The notes beneath the pieces are model-generated. The model saw nothing but the letters and a program-made list of their open reading frames with translations. It was not told the origin of the DNA and searched no databases. DNA of 64,000 nucleotides from Liopterus haemorrhoidalis (Eukaryota; Arthropoda; Insecta; Coleoptera; Dytiscidae), in NCBI GenBank assembly GCA_963971575.1, contig OZ020622.1, positions 10,702,279 through 10,766,278 of the forward strand, given 5' to 3'. Position 1 is the stretch's first letter, and each line of letters opens with the position of its first letter. This document shows, piece after piece, positions 11,218 to 22,860 of the stretch. Made by a program: the position numbers and the translations under genes.

Positions 11218-11934
11218 CAGTAATACCCCGCCACTCGATGTTAATTCGTTCTGAAAAAGCGTCGAATAGCGATTTCGTCGAGTGGCGAGTCGAATTTCCC
11301 CATAAGAAATAAAGGGAATCATATGTACATACATATACACATATACATATAAGGAAACACTATCACCAGCTAACTTTTTTCTTTGATCCAAATTAACAAT
11401 AATTTTTCAATTTCGTCAATAATAGGTGGACAAAGTTTGGTTATTGAAAAAACTCCCTTCGCTACATCGGCACTTTTAATTGCTTCCTTATGCTGTACAA
11501 AATGTACATCGTAAGCTGTACTGATCGTCGATCTAGGAATGCCTTACCTTGTAGACAACTCAGTCACACGTATACCACTTTCATATTTGGCTATTATTTC
11601 TTTTTTCTGTTCCAAAGTGATTCTTACTGTTTTCCTTTTAGCTATGCTTGCATCTCTAGCATTCTTTGGACCCATAATTATAAATATAAATCTCATTTTA
11701 GCAAAAATCAAAAAGTTCATAGCAGCACTAATTCTGAGTTCTTTTCGTCAAGATATCTAGGCGCGAATTGCTGGTCATGCATTCATTTCGCTTTGTTTAC
11801 CAAAATTTGTATCACGTGATCAGTACTCGATCAAGCGTCGGATAGTGATGCTTCCGTCGACTCTCACTCTCGATATTTACGTCGAATGGCGAAAACGTCG
11901 AGCTAAGAGGCAGTCGAGTGGCGGGGTATTACTG
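11218..11934 (-). mobile_element. pogo/Tigger-type element, internally deleted
   Basis: The ends CAGTAATACCCCGCCACTCG and CGAGTGGCGGGGTATTACTG are perfect inverted repeats of about 20 bp flanked by TA (11216-11217, 11935-11936). TA duplication and CAGTA-type ends are typical of pogo/Tigger. At 717 bp the catalytic part has been lost. The surviving coding segment is listed separately. Confidence 0.92.
11340..11672 (-). pseudogene. pogo/Tigger transposase N-terminal relic
   Basis: On the minus strand an ATG near 11672 opens MGPKNARDASIAKRKTVRIT. It continues LEQKKEIIAKYESGIRVTEL, a stop, then GIPRSTIST, KEAIKSADVAKG, CPPIIDEIEKLL and KLAGDSVS. This is the DNA-binding region of pogo/Tigger transposases: a psq-type helix-turn-helix followed by the start of the CENP-B-like domain. 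The in-frame stop and the missing DDE domain make it a pseudogene. Confidence 0.85.
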
Positions 11935-12001
11935 TACCAGGAAATTCATATTTCAGACGAAATCCTGTTCGGCATTATAGAATTTATGTATGTAAAATGT
12001 A

Positions 12002-12400
12002 TTGGGTTGATGCAAAATTAACGACGATTTTTTTTTTTTTTGTTTATAAGTTTATTGAAAAAAAAACTGCTGTTTGGAGACGATCTATTGTTGTATGGAG
12101 ACGATCGAGCTGAGCCAAATAGACGTCGCTGTTGATGTTGAATTGCTTTTGCCGTTTTTGTGCGGAATCAGCTTCTGTTGATGCTCATCATCTTCATTCC
12201 ACCAAAAGCAAATGCCGTTTGCAATGATCTCCCAATGGATGATTCCGCTTCTGTCCCACCCTACGCACCACATTGCCTTCTTACTGTGAGCACCTTTTGC
12301 TATTCCTTTCGGTGTTTTACCCGGAGATACATAGACATTCTTCTTTTGACGTTTTTGAAGAGCAAACATGATTCATCACAAGTGACAAGATTCTTCTTTC
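12002..12400 (-). pseudogene. Mariner (irritans-like) relic
   Basis: The left end TTGGGTTGATGCAAAATTAA after a TA has the form of irritans-subfamily mariner termini. The minus strand encodes RQKKNVYVSPGKTPKGIAK, then KKAMWCVGWDRSGIIHWEII. This is the middle of a mariner transposase around the conserved W-D-x-x-G-I-I-H segment. The N-terminal helix-turn-helix and the second terminal repeat were not found, so this is a truncated dead copy. Confidence 0.8.
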
Positions 12401-12489
12401 GTTGTTTAAAAAAAAAAAATTGTTGTGTGGTTTCAAAAGGAAGATTAAGGAACGAGAAGTTGTTTTTGAGAATTTAATAATTTACCACG

Positions 12490-12625
12490 TGTTTTTTCAA
12501 AAATGTGCTAAAAAAAATTCTGTGAGGCTCCATTAACGCAAAACGGTTAAACTAAAAATCTGAAAAAATTCTAAGTAATAATGATCTAAACCAGAAACGT
12601 ACGATAGGAATTTTTGTTCATATAT
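12490..12625. repeat. Family A fragment
   Basis: GGTTAAACTAAAAATCTGAA, AAAATTCTAAGTAAT and GATAGGAATTTTTGTTCA match the segment of family A between the GTCT array and the tRNA-like module. No termini are present. Confidence 0.6.
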
Positions 12626-12756
12626 ATATATATTTTTTTTCATTTTTTTTGCATTTTTTATTTTTTTCACCAAATTAATTATTTTTTTAATTCATGGCTA
12701 AATTATGTCAAATTTTTTTATGGATTTATTGTAATTATGTCTAAGGTAGTGTGCGT

Positions 12757-13253
12757 CTTTTTACCGACCGTCAACATATATAAGGAAGGTATTGTGATCA
12801 TACCGATTTTGACATTTCGAGATTTCGATGGATCTCCACGAATTGAGGTCCCTACATAACGTTTTGACTATTTTTAGCATGATATCTGTCGGTCTGTCTG
12901 TCCGTCTGTCTGTCTGTCCGTCTGTCTGTGTACACGTGCGGAGCAAATTAGGCTAAAAGGATTTTTATGAAACTGCATATTTAAGCTTTTGACATCAATG
13001 ACACGAGTTGGTCAACTTTTGGTAAAAATTGGTTGACTAGAAATGGGAGTTTAATCGTGTCGATTTTAAGATTTTTGCGAATATTTAGCAACAGAAAAAT
13101 ATTTAGAAAAAATTTATTGAAAGAAAGTTGCTATAAATGCAATAAATAATAACTTTTATTTGAGACGTTTTTTGATAAAACGAAAAATTTTGAAAAATTT
13201 TTGTAAAATTTTTTCCTACTTATATGTTTCCATGGTCATGATAAATAATATCT
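12757..13253 (+). mobile_element. Family B HINE-like element, copy B2
   Basis: CTTTTTACCGACCGTCAACA opens it. It has the same blocks as B1: GATCATACCG, TTTCGAGATTTCGATG, a GTCT/GTCC array at 12891-12930, TACACGTGCGGAGCAAATTA, CTAGAAATGGGAGTTTAATC, then GAGACGTTTTTTGATAAAAC. It ends near TTTCCATGGTCATGATAAAT. This is the longest uninterrupted B copy in the window. Confidence 0.72.
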
Positions 13254-14290
13254 CTGTTAGAAAATATTAGGCAAAGTTATTTCTACTCTGCTGCTAGAAT
13301 GTATTTTATACAAGCACTTTATGATGGCGGTCGGTCCTGTGGTGGCTACAGCTGATTTTTTTAAATAAAATAAAAATGTAATAAACAGCTGAAAACCGAG
13401 TTCATGAGAGTAGAATGTAATGTGTAGTATTCATTAGGCTCCGCTCACTATTATACGTCGTGATTCAACCTATTGTTTGAATTATTTTAGTTTTTTGTTT
13501 TAATGCATCATTTATAGTAATGAAATACTTATAAATCAAAATAACACATTGTTAATAGTGAGAAATACGCTTCTGAAATGAAGCAAATGCAGAAAAAAAA
13601 AAAACGCTGGGATTTTTTCTTTTAAATTTTATTGTGTCAAAAATTTCGTAAATTATTTAAATTTTGTTTAAAAAAATTAAATGAAAGCTCTTAGTATTTA
13701 AATAACGAATAAAAATGAATATTAAAAAACTATTGATTTTGATGTGATTAAATAACAAATTTTACTTTTGTTAAAACAAGGAATTGTATTCTTAGGTGAT
13801 AATACGAACACCCTAAGCGGGAGTAGAATGCGAGATCTTTAGCAACTGAAGCAGGGAGACGAATTATTTACATAGTTGGTTCCAAAACCATTAAATTCCT
13901 TTAGCTATTAGACGCTTCATCAGTCACTATCTAAAATTCGACACCGTGAATTTGAGAACAATTAATATCTGTCTTTTACATAAATAATTAATCAAAGAGT
14001 AAAATTTTAATCAGAATTTGTTAATTTAAAATTCCTCTCCAAGAAACCAAGTTGCTTAATTAAAGATGAATAAATATCTTCCAGGAAACATTAAAAATTT
14101 AGTTTAATTTTTAAGTTGTTTCTATAGTTCTGCAATTATAGTATAAAAACAGTTAATGCCTTTACCTCTTTCGGAGTTTCACTGTAGAAAACCACTGATG
14201 TACTAGAACTGGAAAACAATTCTTGGAGATGAGTGCGTCGTCTTGGATGCCTAATATCATAGCTGTCTCAAAATTAAGTTTAAATATTTT
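13254..14290. other. Largely unassigned; family D-like fragment at ~13620-13760
   Basis: A segment with GAAAGCTCTTAGTATT and TTGATTTTGATGTGATTA resembles family D in reverse orientation. The rest shows no element ends and no protein-like frame. Confidence 0.45.
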
Positions 14291-14299
14291 TTACAGGCG

Positions 14300-14700
14300 T
14301 CTTGTTCGTTTCCTGCCACTATTATCAATCATCTGCATAACATAATTCTGTGACTTTTACTTCTTCCATCTGCCAGTATCCTACCATGTATGGTTTTGGT
14401 TTCTTTTTACATTATTACCACGTCATCAAACATTACTGCGAAGAGGAGTGGACTTACAACATATCCCTGCGTGAGACCTATTCCCGTAGGGAATGTTTTG
14501 GTAGTTTCATTCCTCGTTCTGACATAGTTTTTGCTACATTGGTACTGGATTTTCACTTGGTTGATTGTATCTTTGCCTATACCACTTTTCTTAAGGCCTT
14601 TCCAGACTTCCGCTCTATTTATCTAGTCAATAATTTTCTCTAAGTTGATGAAACAGGTGCGTACTTGTTTCCCTCGAGAATCTAAAACGGCACAGCCTGT
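14300..14700 (-). pseudogene. LINE reverse transcriptase fragment
   Basis: On the minus strand the sequence reads INLEKIID-stop-INRAEVWK, then KKSGIGKDTINQVKIQY, KNYVRTRNETTKTFPTG and GIGLTQGYVVSPLLFA. These are the A and B blocks of a non-LTR reverse transcriptase, with the GLTQGYxxSPLLF box well preserved. It is related to, but not a copy of, the LINE at 44692-45580, which has KNYVRTRNEVSRSFTTENGL at the same place. At least one stop interrupts the frame, and the YADD region was not found. Confidence 0.8.
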
Positions 14701-14766
14701 GTTCTCGGATCTATTCTATCTAGTTATCCTAGTCAAACTTTGGACTATTAAAAATTAAATATTGAA

Positions 14767-15066
14767 ATGATTGTACTAGATACAGTTCTGTGCGACTGCG
14801 GAGATCTTGGTACCGTAGACCATATGATTTTTAATTGCCCTATCCACTATAATAAGTCTTCTTTACTTTACCTGCATTTATCAAAACTTCTTCCCACTCC
14901 TATTTCTATTAAAACTATCCTTACTAACCCCTCCCCAGAAGTTTGCAAGAACATTATTGGTTTCCTCAAGGAAACCAATTTAAATGAACAAAATGAACAA
15001 AAAGCTATGCACTGGTGGAATGGTGACCTCACCAAAGTCAACAAATCAGAAGAAGAAGAAGAAGAA
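14767..15066 (+). pseudogene. LINE ORF2 C-terminal fragment with (GAA)n tail
   Basis: The frame begins MIVLDTVLCDCGDLGTVDHM and contains CDCG...HMIFNC, the C-terminal CCHC-like knuckle of LINE polyproteins. It runs through FLKETN to a (GAA)n run at 15047-15066. A short 3' microsatellite tail is common among I/Jockey-type LINEs. No reverse transcriptase is attached and it is 5' truncated. It is in opposite orientation to the neighbouring fragment at 14300-14700, so they are separate insertions. Confidence 0.72.
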
Positions 15067-15291
15067 ATGATTTTAACAAATTTCGGTTAATGTTCCGTAT
15101 AAGTACACCAAGTCAAATTAGAACTAGGCTGTATGTTTAGAATAGAATATATGTAAGAGTGGGGAACCAATAGTAATCATTCTTGCATATGTGCTCGGTG
15201 TAATCAGACACAACTTTTGTGCAATTTAGAATCAAGGGAGGACGGTGCTTCACAGGTGTTATTTACATAGTTAGTTCCTGAAACTTGGAAA

Positions 15292-15423
15292 ATGGCTGAT
15301 AATTATTCCATTTTTTTAAGTAATATGGAGAGTAAGGATATGAAAGAGGTGTTAAGGTGGTGTATGAATGAGGATCTTATTGTGTCTGAATGTAAATGTC
15401 CCAAAAAGTTCCCAGACCCCTGA
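15292..15423 (+). pseudogene. Small 43-residue frame, possible Merlin-type N terminus
   Basis: A short ATG frame reads MADNYSIFLSNMESKD, then LRWCMNEDLIVSECKCPKKF, and stops. The arrangement of a W-C-M, a short acidic turn and a C-x-C-P cluster resembles the zinc-binding N terminus of IS1595/Merlin transposases as I remember them. The second cysteine pair and the DDE domain are absent. Low-confidence assignment; it may equally be a chance frame. Confidence 0.3.
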
Positions 15424-16940
15424 TTTATATAATTGCAATGTGATCTAAATGCTATCCAATTTTTCCCAAATTTAAACCCAAAATGTGATAGCTAAATTTT
15501 ATCGCGTACAACTTCAAAGAGTTATAAAAAGGATGGATAATTTTATATAAAAAGGTATTCCGTGGCGATTTTCGCGGCTCTGGATTTGCCTACTAGTTTT
15601 ATCATTGTTTGCATATAGTGAAGATATATAAATGCTTTATACATTTTTAATACATTTACATAATTTGGTATGTATGAATGCGATGAAAAACGGAATGTCC
15701 TATTTTAGACATAAAATTGGTAGGTCGGAATATATTGATAATTTGAGGATTCTCTCTTTTAATAAAGTTAGTGTTTTTCAACATATGTATACTATAAATC
15801 TCATTCAAACTATTTAAATATGACTTTAAGCGTATAAATACTGAAATTTCGTTATTCAAGTTTTTCTTTAAAAACCTTAATACGAGCTAAATGTTAACAA
15901 ACACTTATTAAATAATTGCTTGGATTTCAAAACGTATAACTATCAAGTACTTATTTAGATTTCAGAATCGTAAATGTTATGTTTTGAAAGAAAGGGGCGG
16001 CGCTTCGTCAAGACCAAATCTCATTCCAACTAGCATACACGTTCTGTCTGACGAGTTATGCCTGGTGGACTTATACGGAACATTAACCCAAATTTCTATT
16101 TATTCAAAAAAGAATTTAAGCTTTCGTGTTAAAATGGTTGAAAGTGTGATGACAGACAGTGTTTAAATGGTTTTAACTTAAATTTGAAACTCAGTGGGTT
16201 GCCAGAAACTAAATCAAGTTAAGACTGCTAAGAGGTCTATGATATTAATTGTTAATCCAAGTTCTATCAAGTTTAACCACTGCTCAACTCGTGGAGGTAA
16301 CTTATGCAAGTCTCTGTCTCAAATGTCAACGGCTTTTATACGACATTTCAGTTTATGGTAGTTTTAGAGTATTTCAAACAAAAATATGAGTTACTCATTT
16401 GGAAATACGAAACTAAATGTACATAAGCTCATACAAAGTTTTACTGAAATGAGTAGGTTTACTACGATCTGTTACATCTGTATAGAGCACGTGTCGGGAA
16501 TCTTTTTACCAAGTAAATTGGCTGTGATGCGTGTTAATAGACACAGATGCGGTGCACCAACAATTTTAACTAATTAATGAACTTTCTTATCAAGCTAGAC
16601 TGATTTTGTTTTAATATGGGGGGGGGGGGTGAATCAATAACATGCGTGCCAGTGATTGCACATACGAAATTTTGGTTGGCACGCAGGCGATTTGGAAAAC
16701 GAAATTATTTTAATTTTAATTAGTTAAATATTGGCACCTAACGGTATTTTTTTTTTTATTCTCAGTTCCTGACAGAAATACCATATCCTAGAAAATATGA
16801 TATTGTCAAAGGTTGAAGAAAGAAGTTGTAGAAGACCAAGAATTTCTTGACACGAAAATCTGAGGGTATGGTGCGGAGTTACATCTGTAGATCTATTACG
16901 GATAGTAGTGAGTATAGTAATAATTGCCAACATTTGGAAT
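15424..16940. other. Unassigned stretch
   Basis: It contains a poly-G run near 16619-16630 and no convincing coding frame. Small frames at 15632-15859 and 16386-16577 lack any family motif. Confidence 0.5.
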
Positions 16941-16949
16941 AGATGCGGA

Positions 16950-17560
16950 AAAGAAGAGTCACTTATACAATAATTCTTTTTCTTTGGATACTGTCAGTCG
17001 GATTGACTTTTGGTCTCATCTTGATTTGTTTATTGTCAGGTCTTTTCATGTGTTCTGTATACCTATACTTGTTATATTTTCAGTTAGTTGACCTCTCCTT
17101 CTCTTGCGATCTCTGGTCGACGAGAATTTATCTTCCTTCCCAATTTTCATAACCATTCTGTTCTTCTTCATCCTCATCACGAGTTCTATCCAATGTAATC
17201 GTCTTCCTCTTAGTTCTTGTGTGATACTTGGCCTTGAATACAGTTCTTGGATATCTTTGTTCTTACGGATTTTTCATTCCCCATTTATTTGAATGGGACC
17301 AAAGATTTGGCGTAATATTTTATTTTCGAAAACTATGAGGTGTTGTTGATCTCCATGTTTCGGAGGTGTTGTTTTGTTGAGGTCCATGTTTCGGAGCCAT
17401 AAGTACGGAACGTACTATAACTTGTTAGAACCTGATCTTGGTGTTCCTAGAGAGGAGTTTCGTTTTGAAGAGAAGACCAAGTGTAAAATACGATGCATTA
17501 GCAGCTTTAATTCTGTTCGTAATTTCTTGCTGCATCAGATACATTGTGGAACGTAAGCAC
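16950..17560 (-). pseudogene. LINE ORF2 C-terminal relic
   Basis: Minus-strand frames yield EITNRIKAANASYFTLGLL, TKLLSRNTKIRF and VIVRSVLM, then a shifted SETWTSTK. Further shifted frames give KILRQIFGPIQINGEW and ITQELRGRRLHWIELV. This is the segment after the polymerase palm in RTE/craniata-like LINEs (x-Y-G-S-E-T-W-T-x-T-K followed by LRxIxGP and GRRLxW). Several frameshifts and stops show it is ancient. The 5' parts are missing. Confidence 0.8.
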
Positions 17561-18625
17561 CTAAAGCAGCGATGGCAAACCTTTTTCCCCAGATGGGTCA
17601 AAATTTTGTATATTGAAATCGAGGGTCAGTTATGTAATACGTAAATAAAAATCTGCTGCTTTAGATGTTTAGAGGTGTAGATATGTATGTGGAATCCCCT
17701 GCTAATCTCGTTAACTCTATCTAAGCTTGCGGCCTTGTGTTTGACGAGTATAATACAGGTATATAATAATCAGTAGTGGAATTTCATCTCGCAATTATTT
17801 TACTTAATTTGTTTGCCATAATGGAGTGATTAACTAAATCAGCGGTAGCGAACTTTTTTCCTAGATTGAATTTGAAATTTTGTAAATTAAACTGTAGTCA
17901 CTGGATTTGACGTATCTCAATAATTTCTCAGTGGCTCACGTAACGTTGGAAGTTTCAGTTTCGAATAGCTAAAACAAATGTTCTCTAATTGGTTTATGAA
18001 CTTTGAAAATTGAACTAGAATTAAAAGTAACTATATTGTAACATCTACGAGAAAAGTGAATTAGTCCATAGAAATTATAATTACTTTAGTAAAACAAAAA
18101 CGTGGAAACGTAGAGAGAAAATAATTTAATACAACCCTGATGCGTTACTAATTTAAGACACTTATCCATTGGCCACAATCATTCAATTATGTTCCAAAAG
18201 CTCTATGCGTGTATGTTCCCGGGATGTAAAATACCGGGATGTTAATTTCGGGATAAATACCACAGGTATTCACAAATCATCTAAATCTGTTGATAATTCA
18301 ATAAGGCGTATAATTAATGTTGTTTAATTATTACTACAGGAAACCTTTCAGGTATTTAACCCCATAACTGCAGCTGATTTATTTAATTTTAATCTCATGT
18401 TTATGACCCGTAAACCTGTGTTAACACGTTCGCTACCAACATAAGAGAAAAAGAACTTTCTGCAGAACTTTTTTTGCAGGATTTGTGTTAAAACAAACAA
18501 TGAACACTGACCATATGTTAATTTAAAAAAAAAAATTAAGTATGGAATAAGTCCATGTCCCATAAATGAGACAGTGGTCTATTTATAATTTTTTTTTTAA
18601 ATAGACGAAGTGGCTCATATGTGAG
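17561..18625. other. Mostly unassigned; two hAT-end-like motifs
   Basis: CAGCGATGGCAAACCTTTTT near 17570 and CAGCGGTAGCGAACTTTTTT near 17842 resemble hAT termini. No partner ends or 8-bp duplications were found. The remainder is AT-rich and featureless. Confidence 0.4.
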
Positions 18626-18638
18626 TCATGGTATAGAG

Positions 18639-19225
18639 CAGTGTTCTTCAACCTTTTTGCACCTGCGGACCGGTGAAAATAGAATAAATATTTCGCGGAC
18701 CGGCTGAAATCTAAGATAATTCGATATACGTGGCTGCAGAGTTGTTTCTGGGAGACGAAGCGCTGCATTGACATCCTTTCGATTTCTCTGTTTGGTTTTT
18801 ATTATTGACATGGATGAGAAAGTCTTTTCAAACAGTAGGAAGTCGAAAAAATGACCAATAATTTGATAGCTTTATAACTCAAAGATGTTCTTTTTCTAGC
18901 GATTTCCAAAATTGAGACAATGATTGCATTTTATGTCTGGACACCAGATTGACATCAGAAGACAACTCGATCAGCTTCTCTTTTTCACGAGAATCAAGTG
19001 CAAATGACTTTATATCTTCCTAGAATGGATTATTAATCCAGAGGTTACCTTTACAAGGATCCTCATTTTCAGAGAAATAATTATTTAAATTTTCAGCTAA
19101 TGCTCTTAAATGTTGACTTATTATGTTGAATATGACTTTCTGGTTGACATCAGCAGCGATTAAAAATTCTTCCAAAAGTGGAAACATTTCTATATCTTCG
19201 TTATTTCGTTATCTTCTCAAATATT
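18639..19225 (-). pseudogene. hAT transposase C-terminal relic with one terminus
   Basis: The terminus CAGTGTTCTTCAACC at 18639 is of hAT type. Reading the minus strand from about 19205: MFPLLEEFLIAADVNQKV, ENLNNYFSENEDP, LWINNPF-stop, EKEKLIELSSDVNLVS and QFWKSLEKEHL-stop. A shifted frame then gives MSIIKTKQRNRKDVNAALRL. These match, in order, the C-terminal half of ZBED/FAM200-like hAT transposases, ending with the K-T-K-x-R-N-R dimerisation motif. Two stops and a frameshift make it dead. The other end and a target duplication were not located. Confidence 0.85.
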
Positions 19226-19540
19226 TTTAATATCAGCCCTGCCTACGAAATCCTGTAAACTATAAAAATTCACAGTTTATATATTTTTTTCAGATAAACA
19301 GGTTTCGTCGCATAAATGTTTACGTAATTCCTGCTAATGATATAAAAATAAAATTTCCTTATCAACTTATTTAAGAGGATTAATTATTTTTTAATCCCAT
19401 ACTAATTCATTTGTGGTTAACAAAACATCGAGATAACATTAAAATGTCTTTCTTATAAATTATAAGTTATTTTTTTGTACGTATTTTAACATTGAATATA
19501 TTGGGTCTCGTGAAAGTGTAGTTATTTTTGGAAATTTGGG
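19226..19540. other. Unassigned stretch
   Basis: AT-rich sequence between the hAT relic and the satellite array; nothing supported. Confidence 0.5.
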
Positions 19541-19544
19541 TATT

Positions 19545-20415
19545 AAATCAAAAACTATATCTCAAAAATGGTAAGAAATAGAGACCTAAGGTTTAAATCT
19601 TTAAAAAATTTAGTTTTACGATGTTTTTTCTGTAATATTTGGTCCGTAATGACCTAAAACTAATTGGTAAATTTTGATTTTATTTTGTAAATTTCAAAAA
19701 TTTATATCTCAAAAATGGTAAGAGGTAGAGACTTGAGGTTTCAATTTTTGGAATTCTTACACCTTGTTTTGTCTAGAATAAATTAATGTTTGGTCCGTAA
19801 TGACCTAAAACTATTGAAAATTTTGATTTTTTTGTAAATTTAAAAATTCATATCTCAAAAAAGGTAAGATATAAAGATTTGAGGTTTGAATTTTTGTAAT
19901 TCTTACACTTGTTTTGTCTAGAAAAATATAATGTTTGGTCCGTAATGACCTAAAACTATTGAAAATTTAGATTTTTTTGTAATTTTAAAAATTCATATCT
20001 CAAAAAAGGTAAGAAATAGAGACTTGAGGTTTGAATTTTTGGAATTCTCACACCTTGTTTTGTCTAGAAAAATATAATGTTTGGTCCGTAATGACCTAAA
20101 ACTATTAGGGAAAATATTTATTTTTTTTGGAATTAAAAAAAAATTCATATCTCATAAAAGGTAAGAAATAGAGACTTGAGGTTTGAATTTTTGGAATTCT
20201 CACACCTTGTTTTGCCTAAAAAAATATAATGTTTGGTCCGTAATGACCTAAAACTATTAGGGAAAAATTTGATTTTAATGGCATTTAAAAATCTTATCTC
20301 AAAAAAGGTAAGAGATAGAGACTTGAAGTTTAAATTTTTGGAATTCTCACATCTTATTTTGTCTAAAAAAAATTAATGTTTGGTCCGTAATGACCTAAAA
20401 CTATTAGGGAAAAAT
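19545..20415. repeat. Six-copy ~148-bp tandem satellite
   Basis: The landmark GGTCCGTAATGACCTAAAAC begins at about 19641, 19792, 19937, 20083, 20235 and 20382, giving periods of 145-152 bp. Each unit also carries CATATCTCAAAAAAGGTAAG and GAGACTTGAGGTTTGAATTT. The array abuts the family B element at 20416. A similar TAAGAAAAAATTGAGACTTGG occurs singly in the B/C element near 7640, so the unit probably grew from HINE sequence. Confidence 0.92.
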
Positions 20416-20646
20416 TTGGAAAAAATTTTCAATTTTTTTTCGTTTTATCAAAAAATGTCTCAAATAAAAGTTATTAGTTATTGCTTTTATAGCAACTTTT
20501 GTTCAATAATTTTTTTCTAAATATTTTTCTGTTGTGAAATTCCATTTTTAGTCAACCGATTTTTACCAAAAGTTGATCAACTCGTGCCATTGATGACAGA
20601 AGCTTAAATATGAAGTTTCATAAAAATCCTTTCAGCCGAATTTGTT

Positions 20647-20679
<33 letters not shown>

Positions 20680-20818
20680 CGACAGACATCATGCTAAAAA
20701 TAGTCAAAATGTTATGTAGGGACCTCAATTCGTGGAGACCCATCGAAATCTCGAAACGTCAAAATCGGTATGATCACAATACCTGCCTTATATATGTTGG
20801 CGGTCGGTAAAAAGAAAC
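20416..20818 (-). mobile_element. Family B HINE-like element, copy B3
   Basis: Minus strand: CTTTTTACCGACCGCCAACA at 20818, then GGTATTGTGATCATACCG, the CGAGATTTCGATGGGTCTCC block, a GTCT/GTCC array (20649-20690), CATCAATGGCACGAGTTGAT and the block ending AAAATTTTCC at the satellite. The stretch near 20470-20500 is the empty-site counterpart of the LINE insertion at 7759-8730. Confidence 0.72.
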
Positions 20819-21798
20819 ATAGTTTGTCAAATATTTAAAAATTATCTTAATCTTCTTACTAGTTTCGGTTCACTCTGAACCATTATCAAAACTTTCAAAC
20901 AATCATATAAAATCAAAAAAAGGGTTTTCCTTACAATTACTCGGGCCGTTTTGTATTCCCCAATGCGCCCCTGTTTTCAAGTTTGAAAATATAAAATCAA
21001 GCGACATAGTTGATCAACAAATTTTTCACTAAGGTACTTAATCTGCGTTAGAGTCCTTTAATATTAAAACCAAGTTTATAAGGATTGTCCTTTGCGCATG
21101 TACATCAGTTGGAAACTCTCAATTCTATCATTCAACGCGCGTATACCTTGCGATACACACTCTCGGATATTTGCGGACAAAATACGCGAGTTCGGGAATT
21201 CGCGATATAATATGTAAGTGAAAAAAACTATTACAACTGTGAAATTTTGTGTAGTGTAAGTTATTGTGGGTGTTGTGTTAATAAATAAAATAATTTTTAA
21301 TTAAAATATAAAATTAATATTTTAAGAAATGAAATTTTATTTAATTTTTCTAAATTTTGTGCTCTACATTTTGCGTCTATTTTTTTGCCATTGTTTGAAT
21401 TTTAAATTTTAAATCTGGTTTTACCAAAATACAAGAAGAAGAAAATAAGAAGCAAATGCAAATAAGAATTTATCAATATAGCATATTATTTTTTGGGCAG
21501 CTTCTTCCAACGATTATCAATAAGTAGTTTTCTCCTTAACAGTCTTTTCTTAGTCCTAGTTATTTTTTCTAAATTATCTTTAAGCTTTTTAAATCAACTT
21601 CAACATCCCTTGACTAGTCTTTAATAATTAAAATGAATAATAATAATGAATAATAACAATATATACACTAATAAACCGCAGTGTTTATATATATATTCAA
21701 TTGAAAAATTCTAAATACCATTTCTCCCAAAGAGATGCTTAAAAATAAACGGTTTTATTTGAGATGTATATTTTATTTCATTTATAAATACAAAACTT
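20819..21798. other. Unassigned stretch
   Basis: No transposon ends, protein motifs or RNA boxes were recognised on either strand. Confidence 0.5.
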
Positions 21799-22143
21799 TT
21801 AATACATAACAAAGACAAGTATTAAATATATTGTGAAATAAATAAGTTTTGACAAATCCAATTTCTCGCAAATATCTTTCTCTATTGATAATAATGCAAG
21901 TTTAGTTTCCCTTTCCCGTAACATCGACAATCTGTGGTAATTTTTGATTAACTTTAATTTCGAAAAATTCCTTTCCCCTGACGCCACAGTTGCAGGCAGA
22001 GTTAAAAACCTTAAAGCCATAGAAAAATTAGGAAATGAAGATATTCGTTGTCTATTATGTACTGCAAAGTAATTAAGGGTTTCGTAGAAGTGGAAATGTT
22101 TCCCTAAAACTTTCCTATAATGCGTAAAATGAGTTTGAGACAA
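21799..22143 (-). pseudogene. hAT transposase C-terminal relic (ZMYM-like)
   Basis: The frame contains LRFLTLPATVASGERNFSKL, KLIKNYHRLSMLRERETKLA and LLSIEKDICEKLDLSKLI. This is the C-terminal dimerisation block of hAT transposases of the type often annotated as zinc-finger MYM-like. The A-S-x-E-R-x-F-S-K-L-K-L-I-K signature is almost intact. The catalytic core is absent; a LINE fragment lies immediately upstream in transcription order. Too short to be functional. Confidence 0.85.
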
Positions 22144-22270
22144 TTAATAATATAAATGTAAATACTGACCAATAATGGACCAAGGTTAGACCCTTGTGGA
22201 ACTCCAGAGGTAACAGAAACAGTTTCTGATCCATAATTATTCACTGCAACAAACTGACTACTATTTGTAG
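22144..22270 (-). pseudogene. LINE reverse transcriptase scrap
   Basis: Minus strand reads SQFVAVNNYGSETVSVTSGV followed by PQGSNLGPLLVSIYI, the conserved block B of Jockey/CR1 reverse transcriptases. It adjoins the hAT relic. A second stretch at about 22305-22360 resembles hAT sequence at 22060-22110, so this scrap may be inserted within an older hAT copy. Confidence 0.7.
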
Positions 22271-22857
22271 TCAGTTTAGTCAGTCAGTCAGTCAAATAAC
22301 TTTATTGATTTGATAATTAAGGGTTTGTAAGTGAGAAATATTTCCCTAAAATTTAAATTTCGTTAAATAATTCAAGTTAAATCAGGTCATTTGTAACAAT
22401 ATATTCTGCAGCCTGTTACACTTGGGTTCGTCTACCCAGGTTCAGGCACCTTTTGCACCCCTTCCAACTGCGACCCTCTATATTCCAAATTATCCAATTT
22501 TTATTTCTTACTATCTTTATCATGAATCTTATTTCTGTCTCTCTTAATTTATTAGTTTCTCTGTCGTCTTCACGACAGATCTGTCGCAAATGTAACTGCA
22601 AGCTTATTGAAAACATACCTTAGTATCTTAATTTTATTAATTGAGTTATTTCTTTTTCTTGTCCTTTTCCAATTATAGACTTGGTGTTTTCAGATGCTAC
22701 CTATCTGCCCAGTCTCTCTAAGATCTTGTTCACACGTTTTGTTTATGAGTGTTTTCCACTTCACTGCTAGTTTATCTTTATATTTTCTTTCCTCTTAAAA
22801 CTTATCGTACAATCTTTTTGACTGCCTTGCTTCTTCCATTCTTTATAAGTATCATCT
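22271..22857. other. Unassigned stretch
   Basis: A GTCA run near 22276-22294 and GC-richer sequence at 22400-22600 suggest old element DNA. The minus-strand frame at 22416-22616 has no family motif that I recognise. Confidence 0.4.
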
Positions 22858-22860
22858 TAT

